64,000 bases of DNA. It comes from Dorea formicigenerans (lineage in GTDB: Bacteria > Bacillota > Clostridia > Lachnospirales > Lachnospiraceae). Of the stretch, positions 7,739 to 18,329 are shown piece after piece; position 1 is the stretch's first letter; the number at the start of each line of letters is the position of its first letter. A program made the translations under genes and the position numbers. The notes under the pieces were generated by a model. It made no database searches. It saw only the letters and a list, made by a program, of their open reading frames with translations, and had not been told where the DNA came from. The stretch lies in the NCBI RefSeq assembly GCF_025150245.1, contig NZ_CP102279.1, forward strand, positions 1,795,423 to 1,859,422, written 5' to 3'.

Positions 7739-9067
7739 CTAATTATCCCTTTCTTTTCTTTCTCTCACAAAGAATTTTAGTGATGTTCCCTTGAAGCCAA
7801 AGGACTCTCTGATCTTATTCTCCAGATATCTCTGATAGGAGAAATGCATCAGTTCTTTATCATTGACAAAAATTACAAATGAAGGCGGCTTTACCGCTAC
7901 CTGCGTCATGTAATAGATCTTCAGACGCTTTCCTTTGTCTGAAGGCGGCTGCTGCATTGCTGTTGCTTCCATCAGAATCTCATTAAGTACCCCTGTTGCA
8001 ACACGCAGTGTCTGATTCTCAATGACCATATCAATCATATCGAACATTTTTGGAAGACGCTGACCTGTCACTGCAGACACGTACATAATCTCTGCGTATG
8101 GCATAAATGAAAGGACACGGCGCACTTCATTCTCGTACTCACGCATGGTCTTATCATTTTTCTCAATAGCATCCCACTTATTTACCACGATGATAACACC
8201 TTTTCCACGCTCATGCGCAATTCCTGCCACCTTGGCATCCTGTTCTGTCACACCCTGAGTCGCATCAATTACGACAAGGACCACATCTGCACGCTCCACC
8301 GCTGTTACAGTACGGATAATACTGTATCGCTCCAGTTCCTCTTTAATCTTATTCTTTCTGCGAAGCCCTGCTGTATCAATAAAGACATATTCTTTTCCAT
8401 TGTGCACGATCTCCGTATCAATGGCATCCCTTGTTGTTCCTGCAATGTCACTGACGATCACACGCTGCTCTCCAAGAAGCTTGTTAATAATAGAAGACTT
8501 ACCTACGTTCGGTTTTCCTACGATTGCCACACGCGGACGAGAGTCCTCTTCCTCTTCTCCTGCATGCTCTGGAAAATGTTCGATCACCTTATCAAGCATA
8601 TCTCCAAGTCCGAGTCTTGATGATGCAGAGATTGGCACCGGATCACCGATTCCAAGATTATAGAACTCATAAGTATCTGCCATATATTTATCAAAATTAT
8701 CTACTTTGTTTACAACAAGAATGACCGGCTTTCCGCTTCTTCTTAACATATCTGCAACTTTAGAATCGGAATCCACAAGCCCCTGCTTTACATCTGTAAT
8801 AAAAATAATAACATCTGATGTATCAATAGCAATCTGAGCCTGTTCACGCATCTGCGACAGAATAATGTCCTTGCTCTCCGGTTCAATACCACCGGTGTCA
8901 ATCAATGTAAAATCTTTATCAAGCCAGCTGACATCTGCGTAGATTCGATCACGGGTAACTCCCGGTGTGTCTTTTACAATTGAAATCTTCTCTCCTGCCA
9001 GCGCATTAAAAAGTGTGGACTTACCCACATTCGGTCTACCCACAATCGCTACTACTGGTTTACTCAT
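7739..9067 (-). CDS. der: Ribosome-associated GTPase Der (EngA)
   Basis: Der is an essential double GTPase in 50S ribosome assembly. The 442-residue protein carries two G domains, with Walker A motifs GRPNVGKST near residue 9 and GKPNVGKSS near residue 184, the DTPGVTRD and [11 protein letters not shown] switch segments, NKVD/NKWD motifs, and a C-terminal KH-like domain. The length is typical. It is the first gene of the der-plsY-gpsA operon and is transcribed divergently from prs. Confidence 0.97.
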   Translation of the reverse strand: MSKPVVAIVGRPNVGKSTLFNALAGEKISIVKDTPGVTRDRIYADVSWLDKDFTLIDTGGIEPESKDIILSQMREQAQIAIDTSDVIIFITDVKQGLVDSDSKVADMLRRSGKPVILVVNKVDNFDKYMADTYEFYNLGIGDPVPISASSRLGLGDMLDKVIEHFPEHAGEEEEDSRPRVAIVGKPNVGKSSIINKLLGEQRVIVSDIAGTTRDAIDTEIVHNGKEYVFIDTAGLRRKNKIKEELERYSIIRTVTAVERADVVLVVIDATQGVTEQDAKVAGIAHERGKGVIIVVNKWDAIEKNDKTMREYENEVRRVLSFMPYAEIMYVSAVTGQRLPKMFDMIDMVIENQTLRVATGVLNEILMEATAMQQPPSDKGKRLKIYYMTQVAVKPPSFVIFVNDKELMHFSYQRYLENKIRESFGFKGTSLKFFVRERKERDN

Positions 9068-9117
9068 ATATTTATCTCCATTTCTGTAAATATTCGATTT
9101 TTCATCTTATCCACTTG

Positions 9118-9146
9118 ATTTTACAATATCTGCTTCAACTTGTAAA
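9118..9146 (-). promoter_or_regulatory. Promoter of der-plsY-gpsA
   Basis: Minus-strand TTTACA (9141-9146) and TAAAAT (9118-9123) are spaced by 17 bp, about 50 nt upstream of the der start. Confidence 0.6.
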
Positions 9147-9170
9147 GTTTATAAAATAGAAAACATACCA

Positions 9171-9200
9171 TTGACCTTACATAGGTAAAAATGATATAAC
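9171..9200 (+). promoter_or_regulatory. Promoter of prs
   Basis: TTGACC (9171-9176) and TATAAC (9195-9200) are spaced by 18 bp upstream of prs, divergent from the der promoter. Confidence 0.6.
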
Positions 9201-9271
9201 TGTAATGTGAGTTATGTTAGAACAAAATATCATTAAAAAAATGAAATATTTATATGTAACAGGAGAGCGTT

Positions 9272-10489
9272 ATGAACAACATTACGATTAACAGTAACAG
9301 TAATGATATCAAGGAGATGGAAAAGCTTTTCCCAAGAGCCCCTCTGAAGATCATTGCTATGGAAGGCTGCAAAGAACTGGGACAGAAAGTGAATGACTAT
9401 ATTGTCAACTTCAGACAGTCCTCTTACCGTGAAGAATTAAAATCACCAATGTATGCAACTTATCTTCAGGACAATTATCTGGTAGATGCACATTGCCCAC
9501 GTTTTGGAAGCGGTGAAGCAAAAGGTGTCCTGAACGAATCTGTCCGTGGAAAAGACCTGTTTATTATGACAGATGTATGTAATTACAGCCTGACATATTC
9601 CGTCAACGGATATGTGAACCACATGTCACCGGACGATCACTATCAGGATCTGAAACGTCTGATTTCCGCTGCTAATGGTAAGGAACACCGCCTTAACATT
9701 ATTATGCCGTTTTTGTATGAGAGCCGTCAGCACAAACGTACAAAACGCGAGTCTCTGGACTGCGCTTTGGCACTTCAGGAACTGATTGACATGGGCGTAG
9801 ACAATATCTTCACATTTGATGCCCACGATCCGCGTGTACAGAATGCAATCCCGCTTTACGGATTCGACAGTTTCAACCCGCCATATCAGTTCATGAAAGC
9901 ACTGCTTCGCGCAGAACCAAACCTTTCTGTTGACCCGGATCACCTGATGATCATCAGTCCGGATGAAGGTGCAATGTCCCGTGCCGTATACTTCTCCAAC
10001 GTTATCGGAGTTGACATGGGTATGTTCTACAAGAGACGTGATTATTCAACAGTCATAAATGGAAAGAACCCAATTGTAGCACATGAGTTCTTAGGTTCTG
10101 ATATCAAAGGGAAATCTGTCATCATCATCGATGATATGATTTCTTCCGGTGAAAGTATGTTGGACGTAGCTAAACAGATGAAAGACCGTGGTGCAAAACA
10201 GGTATTTGTATGTACAACATTTGGTCTTTTCACAGATGGATTTGAGAAATTTGACGAATTCCATGAGAAAGGTTACATCGATCGCGTGATCACTACGAAC
10301 CTGACTTACCTCCCACCTGCATTCTATGAGAGAGAATACTTCACAGTTGCAGATATGAGTAAATTCATCGCGCTGATCATCGATTCCATGAACCACGATG
10401 TATCTATCAGTTCTGTATTAAGTCCGACTGACAGATTACACGCTCTTCTTGAAAGACACAGAAAAGATTTAGCAGAGAAAAATTTATAG
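9272..10489 (+). CDS. prs: Ribose-phosphate pyrophosphokinase family protein (long form)
   Basis: The enzyme makes PRPP from ribose 5-phosphate and ATP for nucleotide, His and Trp synthesis. The 405-residue protein is about 90 residues longer than classical Prs. The ATP/metal motif FDAHDP is present in mid-protein and the PRPP loop reads VIIIDDMISSGESM, where classical enzymes have DDxIDTAGT. The extra length is spread over the N-terminus (about 30 residues) and insertions. It is monocistronic, with its own promoter and terminator. Function as PRPP synthetase is likely, but the variant loop leaves room for a regulatory paralogue. Confidence 0.85.
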   Translation: MNNITINSNSNDIKEMEKLFPRAPLKIIAMEGCKELGQKVNDYIVNFRQSSYREELKSPMYATYLQDNYLVDAHCPRFGSGEAKGVLNESVRGKDLFIMTDVCNYSLTYSVNGYVNHMSPDDHYQDLKRLISAANGKEHRLNIIMPFLYESRQHKRTKRESLDCALALQELIDMGVDNIFTFDAHDPRVQNAIPLYGFDSFNPPYQFMKALLRAEPNLSVDPDHLMIISPDEGAMSRAVYFSNVIGVDMGMFYKRRDYSTVINGKNPIVAHEFLGSDIKGKSVIIIDDMISSGESMLDVAKQMKDRGAKQVFVCTTFGLFTDGFEKFDEFHEKGYIDRVITTNLTYLPPAFYEREYFTVADMSKFIALIIDSMNHDVSISSVLSPTDRLHALLERHRKDLAEKNL

Positions 10490-10526
10490 GATTTTTCTCA
10501 TAATCAGATATATGTGCATTTTTATA

Positions 10527-10557
10527 GACCGCCAGTTAATAGCTGGCGGTTCTATTT
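10527..10557 (+). terminator. Terminator of prs
   Basis: ACCGCCAG (10528-10535) pairs with CTGGCGGT (10543-10550) and is followed by TCTATTTTTC. Confidence 0.8.
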
Positions 10558-10594
10558 TTCATGATTGGAAATAAGACTATGAACTTTTGAACGT

Positions 10595-10638
10595 CAAAAA
10601 AGGAATAGTTATAAGAATCTCTTCCATCACTATTCCTC
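10595..10638 (-). terminator. Terminator of the leuB-ilvD-ilvB-serC-serA unit
   Basis: On the minus strand AGGAATAGT (10629-10637) and ACTATTCCT (10601-10609) form a stem followed by a run of T (the A-run at 10596-10600). Confidence 0.75.
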
Positions 10639-10680
10639 TTTATATTTTGATTATGTTTGATCAACCTGCAATTGTACCAA

Positions 10681-11844
10681 TTAACGAATCACACGTACTC
10701 TTAACACATCTTTGACTTTTGTTAGATCCTCGATAACACTGTCTGTCACATCAGAATCTATATCAATCATCGTATATGCATACTCACCTTTGCTTTTATT
10801 CGTCATATCTGCGATATTCATATTATCATCTGCAAGGATCTTCGTGAATTGTCCAATCATATTCGGTACATTATGGTGAAGTAATGTAATTCTTGTATTT
10901 TCACCTTTGACTCCCATGTCGCAGTCCGGGTAGTTTACAGAATGCTGGATGTTACCATTTTCCAGATAATTTCTTACTTCTGCAACTGCCATCTTCGCAC
11001 AGTTATCTTCAGACTCTTCTGTAGAAGCTCCAAGGTGTGGTGTGATAATTGCACCTTTGACTCCTGCCACGATTGGTGTCGGGAAATCTGTCACATAGTT
11101 CTTAACATGTCCGGAAACAAGTGCATCTACTACTGCCTCTTCATCAACCAGGACATTTCTTGCATAATTCAGAATGACAACGCCATCTTTCATAAGACCA
11201 ATCGCATTCTTGTCAATCATGCCTTTTGTACTATCCATAGCCGGCACATGGATCGTAATATAATCACAATCTTTATAAAGCTCATCAACGGTCTTTGCAT
11301 GATGAATATTTCTGGACAGTCTCCATGCTGCATCCACAGACAGATATGGATCATATCCGTAAACTTCCATTCCAAGATGTACGGCTGCATTGGCAACAAG
11401 AACACCAATGGCTCCAAGTCCAATGACTCCCAGCTTCTTACCTTCGATTTCGCAGCCGGCAAACTGTTTCTTTGCCTTTTCGGCATCTTTTAAGATATTG
11501 CCGTCTTCTTCATTCTCCTGGACCCAGTTGATTCCTCCTATGATATCACGAGACGCAAGAAGCATACCTGCGATCACAAGCTCTTTTACACCATTTGCAT
11601 TTGCTCCCGGTGTGTTGAATACAACGATTCCCTGCTCCGCACATGTATCCAGAGGAATGTTATTAACTCCTGCTCCTGCTCTTCCAATAGCCTTTAAGTT
11701 TTTGTCAAACTCCATGTCATGCATAACTGCACTTCTTACGAGAAGCGCATCTGCACCTTCTGCAGTATCAATCTTTGTATAATCTTCTGTAAAGTTATTC
11801 AATCCAATATCTGCGATTGGATTTAAGCAATGATATTTGTACAT
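10681..11844 (-). CDS. serA: D-3-phosphoglycerate dehydrogenase
   Basis: SerA oxidises 3-phosphoglycerate to 3-phosphohydroxypyruvate, the first step of serine synthesis. The 387-residue protein has the Rossmann motif GLGAIGVLVANAA, the catalytic ITPHLGASTEES segment, and a C-terminal ACT domain (last 70 residues, starting LLHHNVPNMIGQF), which in the family binds serine. A longer reading to 11865 would overlap serC; GGAG lies 10 nt before the ATG at 11844, so this start is chosen. It follows serC with a 1-nt gap. Confidence 0.95.
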   Translation of the reverse strand: MYKYHCLNPIADIGLNNFTEDYTKIDTAEGADALLVRSAVMHDMEFDKNLKAIGRAGAGVNNIPLDTCAEQGIVVFNTPGANANGVKELVIAGMLLASRDIIGGINWVQENEEDGNILKDAEKAKKQFAGCEIEGKKLGVIGLGAIGVLVANAAVHLGMEVYGYDPYLSVDAAWRLSRNIHHAKTVDELYKDCDYITIHVPAMDSTKGMIDKNAIGLMKDGVVILNYARNVLVDEEAVVDALVSGHVKNYVTDFPTPIVAGVKGAIITPHLGASTEESEDNCAKMAVAEVRNYLENGNIQHSVNYPDCDMGVKGENTRITLLHHNVPNMIGQFTKILADDNMNIADMTNKSKGEYAYTMIDIDSDVTDSVIEDLTKVKDVLRVRVIR

Positions 11845-11845
11845 A

Positions 11846-12928
11846 TTAAGCGTTCTCCTTTTCAAATTTCTTCATGAATTCGACTAATGCTTCCACGCCT
11901 TCGATTGGCATCGCGTTGTAAATACTAGCACGCATACCTCCGACAGTACGGTGCCCTTTTAAATTTACAAATCCGGCTGCATCTGCTTCTTTGACGAATT
12001 TAGCCTCCAGATCTTTGTCACCAATTACGAATGGAACATTCATAAGAGAACGGTCTTTTGGTACAACAGTTCCTTTGAACATCTTGCTCTGATCCAGGTA
12101 ATCATACAGAATCTTTGCTTTTTTCTCATTGTGTTCTTTCATTGCAGCAAGTCCGCCCTGTTTTTTCAACCATTTGAAGACTTTGCCGCAAATATAAATT
12201 CCATAACACGGAGGTGTGTTATAAAGAGAACCTTTGTCCGCCTGTGTTTTATATTTTAACATAGTCGGTGTGCCTGGAAGTACGTCATCACGGATCAAAT
12301 CTTCACGGATAATTGCAATCACAACTCCGGCAGGTCCGATATTTTTCTGTACTCCACCATAGAGAACACCGTATTTTTCTACATCGTGAGGCTCTGACAG
12401 GAAACAGGAAGATACATCTGCAACCAGTGTCTTGCCTTTCGTATTCGGAAGTTCTTTGTACTTCGTTCCATAGATTGTATTATTCTCACAGATATATACG
12501 TAATCTGCATCGTCATCAATCGGAAGATCGGAACAATCCGGAATATAAGAAAATGTCTTATCTGCGGAAGATGCAATGACATTCACCTTGCCGTATTTTT
12601 CTGCCTCTTGTGCTGCTTTTTTCGCCCACTGGCCTGTCACAATATAATCTGCGACACCATTTTTCATCAGGTTCATAGGAACTGCAGCGAACTGCTGGGA
12701 TGCGCCTCCCTGCAAGAACAGTACCTTATAATTGTCCGGAATATTCAGTAAGTCTCTAAGATCTGCTTCTGCCTCATCGATAATATTCTGGAATACCTGA
12801 GAGCGGTGACTCATTTCCATCACGGACATTCCTGAACCCTGATAATCCAGCATCTCTGATGCTGCTTCTTTAAGGACCTCCACCGGTAACATTGCCGGAC
12901 CTGCTGAAAAATTGTACACTCTACTCAT
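11846..12928 (-). CDS. serC: Phosphoserine aminotransferase
   Basis: SerC is a PLP enzyme that transaminates 3-phosphohydroxypyruvate to phosphoserine. The 360-residue protein begins MSRVYNFSAGPAMLP as the family does, with the PLP-lysine segment YGGVQKNIGPAG and the conserved RTVGGMRASIYNA near the C-terminus. It lies 48 nt after ilvB and directly before serA, so serine synthesis is appended to the branched-chain operon. The third serine gene, serB, is not in the window. Confidence 0.96.
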   Translation of the reverse strand: MSRVYNFSAGPAMLPVEVLKEAASEMLDYQGSGMSVMEMSHRSQVFQNIIDEAEADLRDLLNIPDNYKVLFLQGGASQQFAAVPMNLMKNGVADYIVTGQWAKKAAQEAEKYGKVNVIASSADKTFSYIPDCSDLPIDDDADYVYICENNTIYGTKYKELPNTKGKTLVADVSSCFLSEPHDVEKYGVLYGGVQKNIGPAGVVIAIIREDLIRDDVLPGTPTMLKYKTQADKGSLYNTPPCYGIYICGKVFKWLKKQGGLAAMKEHNEKKAKILYDYLDQSKMFKGTVVPKDRSLMNVPFVIGDKDLEAKFVKEADAAGFVNLKGHRTVGGMRASIYNAMPIEGVEALVEFMKKFEKENA

Positions 12929-12976
12929 AGTATTGCCTCCATTTCCCTTGCTCTTTTTGAGCTGTTAATTTGTTTA

Positions 12977-14653
12977 TTATTTATTCTTCAAATCTGCTTC
13001 ATCAAACGCTTCACTGATTGCCGCTCCAGGCGCAACCATTGGCCATACCTTATCATCACTGTCAATCTGACAATCGATGACAACTGGTCTTCCAAGATTC
13101 ATTGCCTTTTCAAAAGCTGATTTAAATTCTTCCTGTGTTGTTGCGCGGATGCCTTCTGCACCCATTGCTTCTGCAAGTTTTACAAAATCTACTGCATCAT
13201 TCAGTACTGTCGCAGAGTATCTCTGTCCGTAAAACAGATTCTGCCACTGTCGTACCATACCAAGAACGTGGTTGTTGATGACTACCTGAATCACTGGAAT
13301 ATTGTGGCGGACTGCAGTTGCGATCTCATTCATATTCATTCTAAAGCAACCGTCTCCTGCAATATTGACAACCACTTTGTCTTCTCTTCCACTCTTCGCT
13401 CCAAGAGCTGCGCCAAGACCATATCCCATGGTTCCAAGTCCTCCTGATGTCAGGAATGTTCTTGGTTTTGTATATTTATAAAACTGTGCTGCCCACATCT
13501 GATGCTGTCCGACCTCTGTAGAAATAATAGCCTCGCCCTTTGTCTGGCGATAAATCTCTTCTACTACGAACGGACCACTCAATACATCTTTATGATAAAC
13601 TAGCGGATATTTTTCTTTGTATTTCTGAATTTTAGTCACCCATTCTGCATGATCCTGCTGTTCCAGGCGCTCATTCAATCTGTCAAGAACGACTTTTATG
13701 TCTCCTACAACACCTGCAGAAATCATCACATTTTTGTTCATCTCGGCAACATCTACATCAATCTGGATAATCTTTGCATTCTGTGCAAATTTCTGTGCAT
13801 TTCCGGTTACACGGTCACTGAATCTTGCTCCGATCACAATCAGAAGATCACACTCACTGACACCGTAATTGGAAGTTTTTGTTCCATGCATTCCAAGCAT
13901 TCCTGTATATAACGGGTCTGTTCCAGGAAATGCTCCCTTTCCCATAAGAGAATCTGTTACCGGTGCATCCACTTTTTTTGCAAATGTATAAAGTTCTTCG
14001 CTGGCTCCGGATAAAATTGCTCCTCCACCAACGAAGATATAAGGCTTCTTTGCCTCCTTTATCATCTCTACTGCTGTGTCAAGCTGTGTTTCACAGATAT
14101 TCTGTGATGGCTCTACAGCTACAGGCTTTTCTTTTACATACTCTGCCTTATTTGCAGTGACATCTTTCGGAATATCAATCAGAACCGGACCCGGACGACC
14201 TTTTTTCGCAATGGCAAATGCCTTACGGATCGTCGCTGCCAGATTATTTACATCCTTTACAATAAAGTTATGCTTTGTAATTGGTAACGTAATTCCTGTA
14301 ATATCAATCTCCTGGAAACTGTCTTTTCCAAGGAGGGAAACTCCTACATTACATGTGATTGCAACAATCGGAATGGAATCCATATATGCCGTAGCAATCC
14401 CTGTTACAAGGTTCGTAGCTCCCGGTCCACTCGTTGCAAGACACACACCAACTTTACCTGTTGCTCTCGCATATCCGTCTGCTGCATGCGCTGCTCCCTG
14501 TTCGTGGGAAGTCAGGATATGCTTGATTTCATTCTGATGTTTATATAATTCATCGTACACATTTAAAATTGCTCCGCCAGGATACCCAAATACAGTATCC
14601 ACGCCTTGCTCTTTCAAACATTCGATTACGATTTCTGATCCTGTCAACTGCAT
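12977..14653 (-). CDS. ilvB: Acetolactate synthase, large subunit
   Basis: The ThDP enzyme forms acetolactate or acetohydroxybutyrate for valine, leucine and isoleucine. The 558-residue protein has the three expected domains: the N-terminal PYR domain with SHEQGAAHAADGYAR, the central FAD-type domain, and the C-terminal ThDP domain with GDGCFRMNMNE and the VVINNHVLGMVRQWQ segment typical of anabolic AHAS. No ilvN regulatory subunit gene is adjacent. SD AGGAG precedes the ATG. Confidence 0.95.
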   Translation of the reverse strand: MQLTGSEIVIECLKEQGVDTVFGYPGGAILNVYDELYKHQNEIKHILTSHEQGAAHAADGYARATGKVGVCLATSGPGATNLVTGIATAYMDSIPIVAITCNVGVSLLGKDSFQEIDITGITLPITKHNFIVKDVNNLAATIRKAFAIAKKGRPGPVLIDIPKDVTANKAEYVKEKPVAVEPSQNICETQLDTAVEMIKEAKKPYIFVGGGAILSGASEELYTFAKKVDAPVTDSLMGKGAFPGTDPLYTGMLGMHGTKTSNYGVSECDLLIVIGARFSDRVTGNAQKFAQNAKIIQIDVDVAEMNKNVMISAGVVGDIKVVLDRLNERLEQQDHAEWVTKIQKYKEKYPLVYHKDVLSGPFVVEEIYRQTKGEAIISTEVGQHQMWAAQFYKYTKPRTFLTSGGLGTMGYGLGAALGAKSGREDKVVVNIAGDGCFRMNMNEIATAVRHNIPVIQVVINNHVLGMVRQWQNLFYGQRYSATVLNDAVDFVKLAEAMGAEGIRATTQEEFKSAFEKAMNLGRPVVIDCQIDSDDKVWPMVAPGAAISEAFDEADLKNK

Positions 14654-14676
14654 ACTTTATAACTCCTGTTCTATCA

Positions 14677-16350
14677 TTATTTAGCTTTCGGTACTTCCAG
14701 GATCGCTCCCCGGTTTCCGGATGTAACCATAGCTGCATATCTTGCAAGGTATCCGGTTGTAACCTTCGGCTCTCTTGGCTGCCATTTTTCTTTTCTCTTA
14801 GCCAGTTCTTCATCAGATACATCTAACTCAAGCTTCATGTTCGGGATATCGATCTTGATGATGTCTCCTTCTTCTACAAGTGCGATTGGTCCGCCAACTG
14901 CAGCCTCTGGTGAAACATGTCCAATAGATGCTCCTCTGGAAGCTCCACTGAAACGTCCGTCTGTGATCAGAGCAACGCTGGAACCAAGTCCCATTCCTGC
15001 GATTGCAGAAGTCGGGTTCAACATCTCTCTCATACCAGGACCACCCTTTGGTCCTTCATAACGGATAACAACAACATCACCGTGGTTGATCTTGCCGCCT
15101 TTGATTGCTGTGATTGCATCTTCCTCACATTCGAAGACTCTTGCCGGTCCTTCATGTACAAGCATTTCATCTACTACTGCAGAACGCTTTACAACACTTC
15201 CGTCCGGTGCAAGATTTCCTTTTAATACTGCAAGTCCGCCTGTCTGGCTGTACGGATTGTCGATTGGACGGATAACCTCTGGATCTTTGTTCTGCACTCC
15301 TTCAATGTTCTCGCCTACTGTCTTACCTGTAACTGTCATGCAGTCTGTATGAAGCAATCCTTTTTTGTTCAGTTCAGCCATAACCGCATAGACACCACCT
15401 GCCTCATTGAGATCCTCCATATAAGTCGGACCTGCCGGCGCAAGATGGCAAAGGTTTGGAGTCTTTTCACTGATTCCATTTGCGAAATCAATCTCAAAAT
15501 CCATACCAATCTCATGTGCGATTGCCGGAAGGTGAAGCATACTGTTTGTAGAACATCCAAGTGCCATATCAACCGTCAATGCATTCAGGATTGCATCCTC
15601 TGTCATAATATCTCTTGGACGAATATTTTTCTCCAATAATTCCATAACCTTCATACCTGCATGTTTTGCAAGACGGATTCTCTCAGAATATACAGCCGGG
15701 ATTGTTCCGTTTCCACGAAGTCCCATTCCAAGCACTTCAGTTAGACAGTTCATACTGTTGGCTGTATACATACCAGAACAAGATCCGCATGTTGGACATA
15801 CTTTGTTCTCAAATTCGCACAGATCTTCATCAGAAAGTGTTCCTGCTGCATTCGCTCCAACAGCCTCAAACATGCTGGAAAGACTTCTCTTCTGGCCTTT
15901 TACATGTCCTGCAAGCATCGGTCCTCCGCTGACAAAGATTGTCGGAATATTAATTCTGGCTGCTGCCATCAGAAGTCCCGGTACGTTCTTATCGCAGTTC
16001 GGAACCATAACAAGTGCATCGAACTGATGCGCCATTGCCATAGCCTCTGTAGAGTCTGCGATCAGATCTCTTGTTACAAGAGAATACTTCATTCCAATAT
16101 GTCCCATCGCAATTCCATCACAGACTGCGATTGCCGGAAATACAACTGGTGTTCCACCAGCCATTGCAACACCCTGTTTTACTGCATTTACGATCTTATC
16201 CAAATTCATATGTCCTGGAACGATTTCATTATAAGAGCTTACGATACCAACTAATGGTCTGTCCATCTCTTCCTGTGTCATTCCCAGTGCATTAAAAAGG
16301 GAACGATGTGGTGCCTGCTGTTTTCCTTTTGTTACTGTATCACTTCTCAT
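14677..16350 (-). CDS. ilvD: Dihydroxy-acid dehydratase
   Basis: IlvD is an Fe-S dehydratase that converts 2,3-dihydroxy-isovalerate and its ethyl homologue to the 2-oxo acids. The 557-residue protein shows the conserved cysteine segments [10 protein letters not shown] and [17 protein letters not shown], and [19 protein letters not shown] in the C-terminal domain. It lies between leuB and ilvB with short gaps (46 and 23 nt) in one operon. Confidence 0.97.
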   Translation of the reverse strand: MRSDTVTKGKQQAPHRSLFNALGMTQEEMDRPLVGIVSSYNEIVPGHMNLDKIVNAVKQGVAMAGGTPVVFPAIAVCDGIAMGHIGMKYSLVTRDLIADSTEAMAMAHQFDALVMVPNCDKNVPGLLMAAARINIPTIFVSGGPMLAGHVKGQKRSLSSMFEAVGANAAGTLSDEDLCEFENKVCPTCGSCSGMYTANSMNCLTEVLGMGLRGNGTIPAVYSERIRLAKHAGMKVMELLEKNIRPRDIMTEDAILNALTVDMALGCSTNSMLHLPAIAHEIGMDFEIDFANGISEKTPNLCHLAPAGPTYMEDLNEAGGVYAVMAELNKKGLLHTDCMTVTGKTVGENIEGVQNKDPEVIRPIDNPYSQTGGLAVLKGNLAPDGSVVKRSAVVDEMLVHEGPARVFECEEDAITAIKGGKINHGDVVVIRYEGPKGGPGMREMLNPTSAIAGMGLGSSVALITDGRFSGASRGASIGHVSPEAAVGGPIALVEEGDIIKIDIPNMKLELDVSDEELAKRKEKWQPREPKVTTGYLARYAAMVTSGNRGAILEVPKAK

Positions 16351-16396
16351 GTTTTTGTTCTCCTTTTTGTATTATTCTTTCTTACCACACTTTATT

Positions 16397-17479
16397 CTAT
16401 ATATTTGCTGCGATTTCATCACCCATCCGGGCTGTTCCGATCTGAGTCTTTCCTTCAGACATGATATCAATGGTACGATATCCGTCTTTTAATACTTTTG
16501 CCACAGATGCCTCAATTGCGTCTGCTTCTTTGTCAAGGTCAAAACTAAATCTTAACATCATTGCTGCGGAAAGAATTGTTGCAATTGGGTTTGCGATTCC
16601 CTGTCCTGCAATATCCGGTGCAGATCCGCCGCTTGGCTCATAAAGGCCAAATTTTGTCTCGTTCAGGCTTGCGCTTGCAAGCATTCCGATGGATCCTGTA
16701 ATCATACTTGCCTCGTCAGAAAGAATATCTCCGAACATGTTCTCTGTCAGGATAACATCGAACTGTTTCGGGTCTTTTACCAACTGCATTGCACTGTTAT
16801 CTACAAGCATGTGCTCCAAAGTTACTTCCGGGTAATCCTTTGCAACTTCTTCCACTACTTTTCTCCAGAGTCTGGAAGAATCCAGAACATTTGCTTTATC
16901 TACACTTGTAACTTTCTTTCTGCGCTTCATTGCAATGTCAAATGCTCTCTTTGCAATTCTGCGGATTTCATTCTCGTTATATGTAAGACTGTCAAATGCA
17001 GTCATCACTCCGTCGACTTCTTCTGTCTTTCTCTCTCCAAAGTAAAGTCCACCGGTAAGCTCTCTCATGATCATCAGATCAAATCCGCCTTCTGTGATCT
17101 CTTCTTTTAACGGACATGCTCCTTTCAATTCATCGTAAAGAATTGCCGGTCTTAAGTTTGCAAAAAGATTCAACTCTTTACGGATACGGAGAAGTCCCGC
17201 CTCCGGTCTTTTAGATGGCTCTAATTTGTACCATGGTGATGTACTTGTGTTTCCACCGATAGATCCCATCAGAACTGCATCGCAGGATTTTGCCTCTGCT
17301 ACTGTCTCATCGGTAAGAGGAACACCATGCACATCGATGGAAGCTCCACCCATCAGTAACTGTCTGTACTCTATATTATGACCGTAACGCTTGGCTACTT
17401 TATCTAATACTTTCATCGCCTCTGTTACGATTTCCGGGCCAATTCCGTCCCCTTTGATCACGCCAATTTTTAAATTCAT
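16397..17479 (-). CDS. leuB: 3-isopropylmalate dehydrogenase
   Basis: LeuB oxidatively decarboxylates 3-isopropylmalate in leucine synthesis. The 360-residue protein has GDGIGPEIV at the N-terminus, [12 protein letters not shown], and the NAD-site segment [21 protein letters not shown]. It is the first gene of the leuB-ilvD-ilvB-serC-serA unit, with its own promoter at 17528-17556. leuA and leuCD are not adjacent. No T-box or leader peptide was found in the short leader. Confidence 0.97.
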   Translation of the reverse strand: MNLKIGVIKGDGIGPEIVTEAMKVLDKVAKRYGHNIEYRQLLMGGASIDVHGVPLTDETVAEAKSCDAVLMGSIGGNTSTSPWYKLEPSKRPEAGLLRIRKELNLFANLRPAILYDELKGACPLKEEITEGGFDLMIMRELTGGLYFGERKTEEVDGVMTAFDSLTYNENEIRRIAKRAFDIAMKRRKKVTSVDKANVLDSSRLWRKVVEEVAKDYPEVTLEHMLVDNSAMQLVKDPKQFDVILTENMFGDILSDEASMITGSIGMLASASLNETKFGLYEPSGGSAPDIAGQGIANPIATILSAAMMLRFSFDLDKEADAIEASVAKVLKDGYRTIDIMSEGKTQIGTARMGDEIAANI

Positions 17480-17527
17480 ATGTATCTTCCTTCCTAGACT
17501 AGTGCTGCAAAAAAATCTATGTTTTTT

Positions 17528-17556
17528 ATATTAGCCTATTTTTTAACAGATTTCAA
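17528..17556 (-). promoter_or_regulatory. Promoter of the leuB operon
   Basis: Minus-strand TTGAAA (17551-17556) and TAATAT (17528-17533) are spaced by 17 bp, leaving a leader of about 40 nt before leuB. Confidence 0.65.
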
Positions 17557-17626
17557 TACTTTAATACGCTAAACCTATCAAAAAACTGCTCCGGCACCTG
17601 GAAAATAAGCAAATACTCCATCAAAA

Positions 17627-18325
17627 TCACATATCTAATGCAATTTGTATCATATTATCAAATCCCAGTTGTCGCTCCCTGGCAGATAATTTTTCATCTT
17701 TGTATAAATGATCGGAAATTGTAAGCATGCAGAGTGCCTTTTTCCCTGCTCTTGCTGCATTCATATAAAGTGCTGCTGCTTCCATTTCCACTGCAAGTAC
17801 TCCCATCTTGCGCCAACGGTCATTGACTGTCGGATCATCATTATAAAATACATCGGAAGTAAGTACATTTCCGGCACGGACTGTCAGCCCTTTCTCTCTT
17901 ACCGTGTTTACGGCACTTTCCAGTAATTCATAATCCGCAATCGGTGCAAATGTTCCCGGAAGATTATACTGTGCGGCATAATTCGAATCTGTACAGGCAC
18001 CTACAGCAATGACCACATCCCGAAGATCCACATCATCCTGAAGGGCTCCTGCCGAGCCGATGCGGATAATTTCTTCCACTTCATATTCATGGTACAGTTC
18101 ATAAGTATAGATTCCGACCGACGGGACTCCCATACCGCCTCCCATAACAGAAATCTTCTCTCCTTTATAAGTTCCCGTGTATCCGAGCATATTTCTCACA
18201 GTATTAAAACATACTGCATCTTCCAAAAAATGTTCCGCAATATATTTTGCACGAAGCGGATCTCCCGGCATCAGAACTCGTTTTGCAATCTCTCCTTTTT
18301 CTGCTTCATTGTGTGGTGTTCCCAT
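17627..18325 (-). CDS. deoD: Purine nucleoside phosphorylase, DeoD type
   Basis: DeoD phosphorolyses purine (deoxy)nucleosides to base and (deoxy)ribose 1-phosphate. The 232-residue protein has the NP-I family PGDPLRAKYIAEHFL at the N-terminus, IRIGSAGALQ, and EMEAAALY for nucleoside binding, with the DeoD-type SDHLYKDEK near the end. It follows udp by 4 nt, with its ribosome binding site inside udp, at the end of an esterase-acyltransferase-udp-deoD operon. Confidence 0.96.
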   Translation of the reverse strand: MGTPHNEAEKGEIAKRVLMPGDPLRAKYIAEHFLEDAVCFNTVRNMLGYTGTYKGEKISVMGGGMGVPSVGIYTYELYHEYEVEEIIRIGSAGALQDDVDLRDVVIAVGACTDSNYAAQYNLPGTFAPIADYELLESAVNTVREKGLTVRAGNVLTSDVFYNDDPTVNDRWRKMGVLAVEMEAAALYMNAARAGKKALCMLTISDHLYKDEKLSARERQLGFDNMIQIALDM

Positions 18326-18329
18326 AGCA

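Noticed and set aside
17480-17626. Leader of leuB, examined for a T-box or leader peptide
   Set aside because: The region before the start is only about 40 nt after the promoter, and no T-box sequence or Leu-rich short frame is present.
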